Source of the DNA: an uncultured Clostridia bacterium
Lineage (GTDB): Bacteria; Bacillota; Clostridia; TANB77; CAG-508
Reading direction: 5' to 3'
Length of the DNA stretch: 64,000 bases
Assembly (NCBI GenBank): GCA_944393505.1
Contig: CALYAK010000004.1
Coordinates: forward strand, 22,467-86,466
Made by a program: the position numbers and the translations under genes. Shown here in pieces: positions 60,847 to 64,000 of the stretch. Numbering within the stretch: position 1 is the stretch's first letter; each line of letters opens with the position of its first letter. The notes under the pieces are model-generated. The model saw only the letters and a list, made by a program, of their open reading frames with translations, was not told the origin of the DNA and did no database searches.

Positions 60847-61236
60847 ATGGAGAAGTTTTCAAGACAAAGACAAGAAATTTTAGACGTATTGAGCCAATCT
60901 TATGAACATCCTACTGCAGAAGAAATTTTTCAAAAGGTAAAGCAACTGGATGAAACGGTTAGCAGAGGAACAGTTTATAGGAATTTGGGACTACTTACCA
61001 AAAATGGAGTTGTACAACAAATTGCAATTAGCAATTCACCAGATCGCTACGACTACAAAAGGAAACCGCATTGGCATATTGTATGCAAACAATGTGGGAA
61101 AGTAAGGGATTTTGAAGATATCAAAGAAGAAGAACATTTCGAAAAATTAATCAAAGAGAAAACTGGAATGCAACTTGCTTCTTCTGAAACCATTTTCCAT
61201 GGAATTTGCCAAGAATGTATGGCAAAAAAGGAATAA
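60847..61236 (+). CDS. perR: Fur-family peroxide regulator PerR
   Basis: 129 residues. Winged helix (FSRQRQEILDVLSQSYEHPTAEEIFQKVKQ, SRGTVYRNLGLLTKNGVVQQI) followed by a dimer/metal domain. Structural zinc cysteines CKQCG and CQEC are present; regulatory metal ligands His in PHWHIVCKQCG and DRYDY. With rubrerythrin and rubredoxin immediately downstream, PerR rather than Fur is the best call. Confidence 0.88.
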   Translation: MEKFSRQRQEILDVLSQSYEHPTAEEIFQKVKQLDETVSRGTVYRNLGLLTKNGVVQQIAISNSPDRYDYKRKPHWHIVCKQCGKVRDFEDIKEEEHFEKLIKEKTGMQLASSETIFHGICQECMAKKE

Positions 61237-61258
61237 TAAAATTTAGGAGGTAAAAATT

Positions 61259-61798
61259 ATGGAATTAAAAGGATCAAAAACAGAGAAAAATTTAATGGAA
61301 GCTTTTGCTGGAGAATCACAAGCTAGAAATAAATATACCTATTTTGCAAGCAAAGCAAAAAAAGAAGGATATGAGCAAATCGCAGCTCTATTCTTAGAAA
61401 CAGCAGAAAATGAAAAAGAACATGCAAAATTATGGTTTAAACTATTAAACGGAGGAGATATTGGAACAACAGCTGAAAACTTAAAAGCTGCTGCAGAAGG
61501 AGAAAACTTCGAATGGACTGATATGTATGACAGAATGGCAAAAGAAGCAAAAGAAGAAGGCTTTGATAAAATTGCATATTTATTCGAAGAAGTTGGAAAA
61601 ATAGAAAAAGAGCATGAAGCAAGATATCTAAAACTATTAGAGAATGTAGAAAATGGACTTGTATTCTCAAAAGATGGAGAAAAAATCTGGAAATGTAGAA
61701 ATTGTGGACACATTGTTATTGGTAAAGAAGCTCCAGAAGTATGTCCGGTTTGTGCTCATCCAAAAGCATTCTTTGAAATTAAAGCTGAAAACTATTAA
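61259..61798 (+). CDS. rbr: Rubrerythrin
   Basis: 179 residues. Diiron domain: [37 protein letters not shown] and [15 protein letters not shown] supply ExxH pairs. C-terminal rubredoxin-like site [28 protein letters not shown]. Reduces hydrogen peroxide in anaerobes using electrons from rubredoxin. Start behind TTAGGAGGTAAAAATT. Confidence 0.95.
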   Translation: MELKGSKTEKNLMEAFAGESQARNKYTYFASKAKKEGYEQIAALFLETAENEKEHAKLWFKLLNGGDIGTTAENLKAAAEGENFEWTDMYDRMAKEAKEEGFDKIAYLFEEVGKIEKEHEARYLKLLENVENGLVFSKDGEKIWKCRNCGHIVIGKEAPEVCPVCAHPKAFFEIKAENY

Positions 61799-61821
61799 TC
61801 CAAAAACGAGGAGGTAGAACA

Positions 61822-61959
61822 ATGAAATATAAATGTTCAGTTTGTGGCTACATTTATGACGATTCTGTAGAACCAGTAAAATTTGAAGAACTACCAGATG
61901 ATTGGAAATGTCCTTTATGTGGCGTTCCAAAGTCAATGTTTGAAAAAGAAGAAGAATAA
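61822..61959 (+). CDS. Short rubredoxin
   Basis: 45 residues, ATG behind CGAGGAGGTAGAACA. Iron site cysteines at 5, 8, 30 and 33 ([10 protein letters not shown] and CPLCG). The usual 52-54-residue rubredoxin has a longer central loop with a DPxxGxxPG motif; here it is shortened to [16 protein letters not shown]. It follows rbr by 23 bp and is the likely electron donor to it. Confidence 0.92.
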   Translation: MKYKCSVCGYIYDDSVEPVKFEELPDDWKCPLCGVPKSMFEKEEE

Positions 61960-61984
61960 AAAAACAAGAAAGTAAAAATGAAAA

Positions 61985-62720
61985 GTAATTATCCCCCGGC
62001 TAAGCCGGGGGCTTTTTACTCATAACGCCTAAAAGGCTATGTTACAAGCAGAGCCTCAAGGCTCATAGCTGTTCCGACGCATGCGTTTCTCGTTACCCGT
62101 TAAACGGGTCTTTATATTCTTTTATTGATATTTGGTCATACATCATATCCTCTTGTAATTGATTTCGCACATATTCTGCTATCCTTTTTGCATTTTTACC
62201 TACCGTGTCTACATAGTAGCCACGGCACCAAAAGCTTCGTTGGCCAAATTTGTATTTCAAATTTGACCACCTCTGGAAAATTATGAGGCTGCTTTTGCCT
62301 TTTAATATTCCCATATATTTTGACACTGATAATTTGGGTGGTATTTCTACAAACATATGCACATGATCTGGGCAAACTTCAGCCTCTATAATTTTCACTC
62401 CCTGCCAATCTGAAATATCTCTCAATATTTTACCTATTTCTAATCTTTTCTGCCCATAAAAAATTTTTCTCCTATATTTTGGTGTGAACACTATATGATA
62501 TTTGCAATTCCATTTTGTATGTGATAAACTTGACATTGTATCATATGTAGTGCTTTCTTCTTTAGTTTTTTTACTGAATATACTATTCATGATACGCAAC
62601 TCCCTTCATTTTATTTTTATCAATTATGCGTCGAAACATATTGATATTATACCATGAAGGGAGTTGCTTTGCTACAAAGCTAAAGCTTATGTTACTACCG
62701 GCATAGCCGGAAGGTTGTTT
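61985..62720 (-). mobile_element. IS200-type insertion sequence (tnpA only)
   Basis: A single-orf IS200/IS605-type element. Both sides carry sub-terminal hairpins: CCCCCGGC-TAA-GCCGGGGG (61993-62011, followed by a T-run) on the tnpA 3' side and CCGGC-ATA-GCCGG (62698-62710) on the other. No inverted terminal repeats or tnpB are seen, as expected. The exact ends were not determined. Confidence 0.7.
62093..62590 (-). CDS. tnpA: IS200/IS605-family transposase TnpA (Y1 HUH)
   Basis: 165 residues from the ATG at 62590 (MNSIFSKK), with GGGAG ten bases upstream on the minus strand. HUH motif CPDHVHMFVEI, basic KWNCKYHIVFTPKYRRKIF at the start, and the nucleophile Tyr region WCRGYYVDTVGKN with YVRNQL. 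Frame intact. Makes single-strand peel-and-paste transposition. Confidence 0.93.
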   Translation of the reverse strand: MNSIFSKKTKEESTTYDTMSSLSHTKWNCKYHIVFTPKYRRKIFYGQKRLEIGKILRDISDWQGVKIIEAEVCPDHVHMFVEIPPKLSVSKYMGILKGKSSLIIFQRWSNLKYKFGQRSFWCRGYYVDTVGKNAKRIAEYVRNQLQEDMMYDQISIKEYKDPFNG

Positions 62721-62727
62721 ACACTAA

Positions 62728-62762
62728 AAAGAACTTAGAGAAAAAACTCTAAGTTCTTTTTT
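62728..62762 (+). terminator. Terminator fused to the truncated surface gene
   Basis: AAAGAACTTAGAG (62728-62740) pairs exactly with CTCTAAGTTCTTT (62747-62759), followed by T to 62762. The coding sequence of the next gene begins in the terminator itself. Confidence 0.85.
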
Positions 62763-64000
62763 GCATTATTAGTAACAATCGTAGTGCTTGTTATACTAGC
62801 AGGAATCACTCTAAATGCAGTTATTGGAGAAGATGGAATTATCTTTCAAGCAAAAGATACCAAAAATATGATCACCAACGAAACAGAATATGATAACGAG
62901 CAACTTGCAGCTTTGCAAGAAGAACTAAAAGATAACCAGTTATATACCGGAATTGGAATCATTCCAGGAACAGATACCGGAGGAAGCTCAGAAGGTGGCG
63001 AAAATGGATCCAGTGGAGGAGGCAATCAAGGAGGATCAAACAGCGGAGGAACGAATACGAACACCGGTGGAAGCGATGGAAGTATGATCGGAGGAGATGC
63101 AGTGCCACCGACCATTACGGTCCTAGAAGGAGAAGAAATTGCAGCAAGTTTCTTCCGAAGTGATGTGACTATCCAAATTGCAACAACGGATAAAACATTA
63201 AGAATTAAATATATCTTAACGACAACCGTAGATGAAATTAATAACGAACTTTATCCAAGTGGATTAATTAAAGAAATTGATATTGAAAATGGTGGAACGT
63301 TAACCTTTACCAAAGATGGAGAATATACCATCACAGCCTATTCGTATGACTTAGAAGGAAAAAAATCAAACTCAAGTATTATGTGGTTAAAAAGAGAAAC
63401 AGGCTCAACAGCGGGAAATGGAGTAACAGTCAGTGTAGCTAGTGGAAATATGGGACAAAATGAATGGTATACAAGTAATATAACGCTACGTGTATTAGGA
63501 ACAGATACAGGATCTTCAAGAGTAACGTATCGAGTAAGAGGAACAGCATATAGTAATGGAACGATTGGAAATACAGAATATCAAGCAGGAGAAGTAGATA
63601 CCGGAGAAGTAGATATTGCAAATGGAACAACATTCCGAATTGCCATAGATGGAGAATTTGCAATTGTAGCATATACCTACGATAGTGGAGGAATGAGACT
63701 ATCGACAGCACCAACATTAAATGTGAGAAGAGATGCATCCAGACCAATTGTAACGTTGTATAAAGGAGAGCAAGTAATTGGAGAAGGATTTCGAATTAGT
63801 ATGGCAGCAGATGATTATGCGTCAGGCTTAGCAACAGAAGGAAGATATACGTACCGCCATAAATTAGCACCCAATATGACCTATACGGATAACTTAAGTC
63901 AAGAGACAACGTATTTGTATACAGGATTAGAAGCAGATAAGACCTATGATATGTATATGATCGTAAAAGATGAAGCAGGAAATATGACAGCAAGTGATGT
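62739..64000 (+). CDS. Surface protein with pilin-type leader helix and Ig-like repeats, start missing, runs off the window
   Basis: The frame is open from the last upstream stop (62736-62738) to the end of the window, 421 codons. It begins in the middle of a type IV pilin-like hydrophobic helix (ALLVTIVVLVILAGITLNAVIGEDGIIFQAKD), without the expected MKxxKGFTLI prepilin start; only the terminator lies before it. Then come a Gly/Ser/Asn/Thr linker (about 70-115) and repeated beta-sandwich units (residues about 120-215, 220-330, 335 onward) with aromatic motifs like YTITAYSYD and FAIVAYTYD. In intact relatives the leader inserts the protein in the membrane or pilus. No start codon with a ribosome site exists here. 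Confidence 0.6.

Noticed and set aside
61339..61713. 124-residue and 77-residue minus-strand frames in rubrerythrin
   Set aside because: Shadows of a clearly conserved gene with full iron-binding motifs.
61993..62017. Hairpin after rubredoxin as simply the operon terminator
   Set aside because: It can act as one, but its CCGGC/GCCGG core is mirrored on the other side of the IS200-type gene, so it is treated as an element end.

Overview
The window is about 64 kb of AT-rich chromosome, densely coded, with strong Shine-Dalgarno sites, frequent TTG starts, rho-independent terminators and no rRNA operon. A Firmicutes-type Bce antimicrobial-peptide module, LTA-synthase-family enzyme, PerR, yybP-ykoY riboswitch, ECF sigma factors and a rubrerythrin/rubredoxin pair point to an anaerobic low-GC Firmicute, probably an uncultured gut Clostridia-type organism. 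The species assignment is inference.

Layout. 1-3.3 kb: end of a GT-C-type membrane glycosyltransferase, two paralogous one-module and three-module small proteins, a zinc-ribbon protein and an IS91-type transposase. 3.4-8.5 kb: UDP-GlcNAc 2-epimerase, a DUF368 lipid-carrier transporter, a cluster of unknown proteins (one with a new-looking W-C repeat) and a YbaK editing protein. 8.6-13.9 kb: an integrative element next to tRNA-Gly, with integrase, Xis-like protein, a hairpin-dense stretch, a DUF3846-like protein, a sigma-region-4-like protein, a Spo0A-C-like protein and an XRE regulator flanked by repeated operator-like palindromes; no capsid, relaxase or replication gene is visible. 14.2-18.0 kb: a V8-type serine protease, two Big_14-like anchored proteins and an ECF sigma factor fused through a membrane segment to a large extracytoplasmic domain.

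18-28 kb: a second tRNA-Gly, a small membrane protein, a Mn-riboswitch-controlled P-type ATPase, a polysaccharide deacetylase, tRNA-Leu, dinD with a LexA-like operator, a second membrane-tethered ECF sigma factor and several orphan genes. 28-34.7 kb: a CMD-cupin gene behind a MerR/AdhR-type promoter, then isochorismatase, CYTH, deaminase, DUF362, SDR, Maf and RlmD genes. 34.7-36.4 kb: an AbiE toxin-antitoxin cassette whose toxin carries a nonsense codon, flanked by duplicated terminator-promoter units.

36.4-64 kb: GtrII-like transferase, Nudix enzymes, C39-like protein, a complete Bce-type two-component/ABC module, a VTT membrane protein, HAD, HD and GNAT proteins, peptide deformylase, a divergent RelA/SpoT-fold protein, PHP and MBL hydrolases, a CDF transporter, an Rsm22 methyltransferase, PlsC, a diacylglycerol-kinase-family protein, an LTA-synthase-family protein, YgjP peptidase, and a PerR-rubrerythrin-rubredoxin operon. 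The window ends in an IS200-type element followed by a start-less pilin-leader/Ig-like surface-protein gene.

Themes: envelope polymer building and lipid-carrier handling (wecB, DUF368, GtrII, PlsC, DagK, LTA synthase), envelope stress sensing (two tethered sigma factors, Bce module), and redox/metal/electrophile defence (PerR operon, Mn riboswitch, AdhR-type promoter). Gene decay is visible in three places: abiEii, the two-frameshift pseudogene at 54.0-54.8 kb, and the headless surface gene at the right edge.
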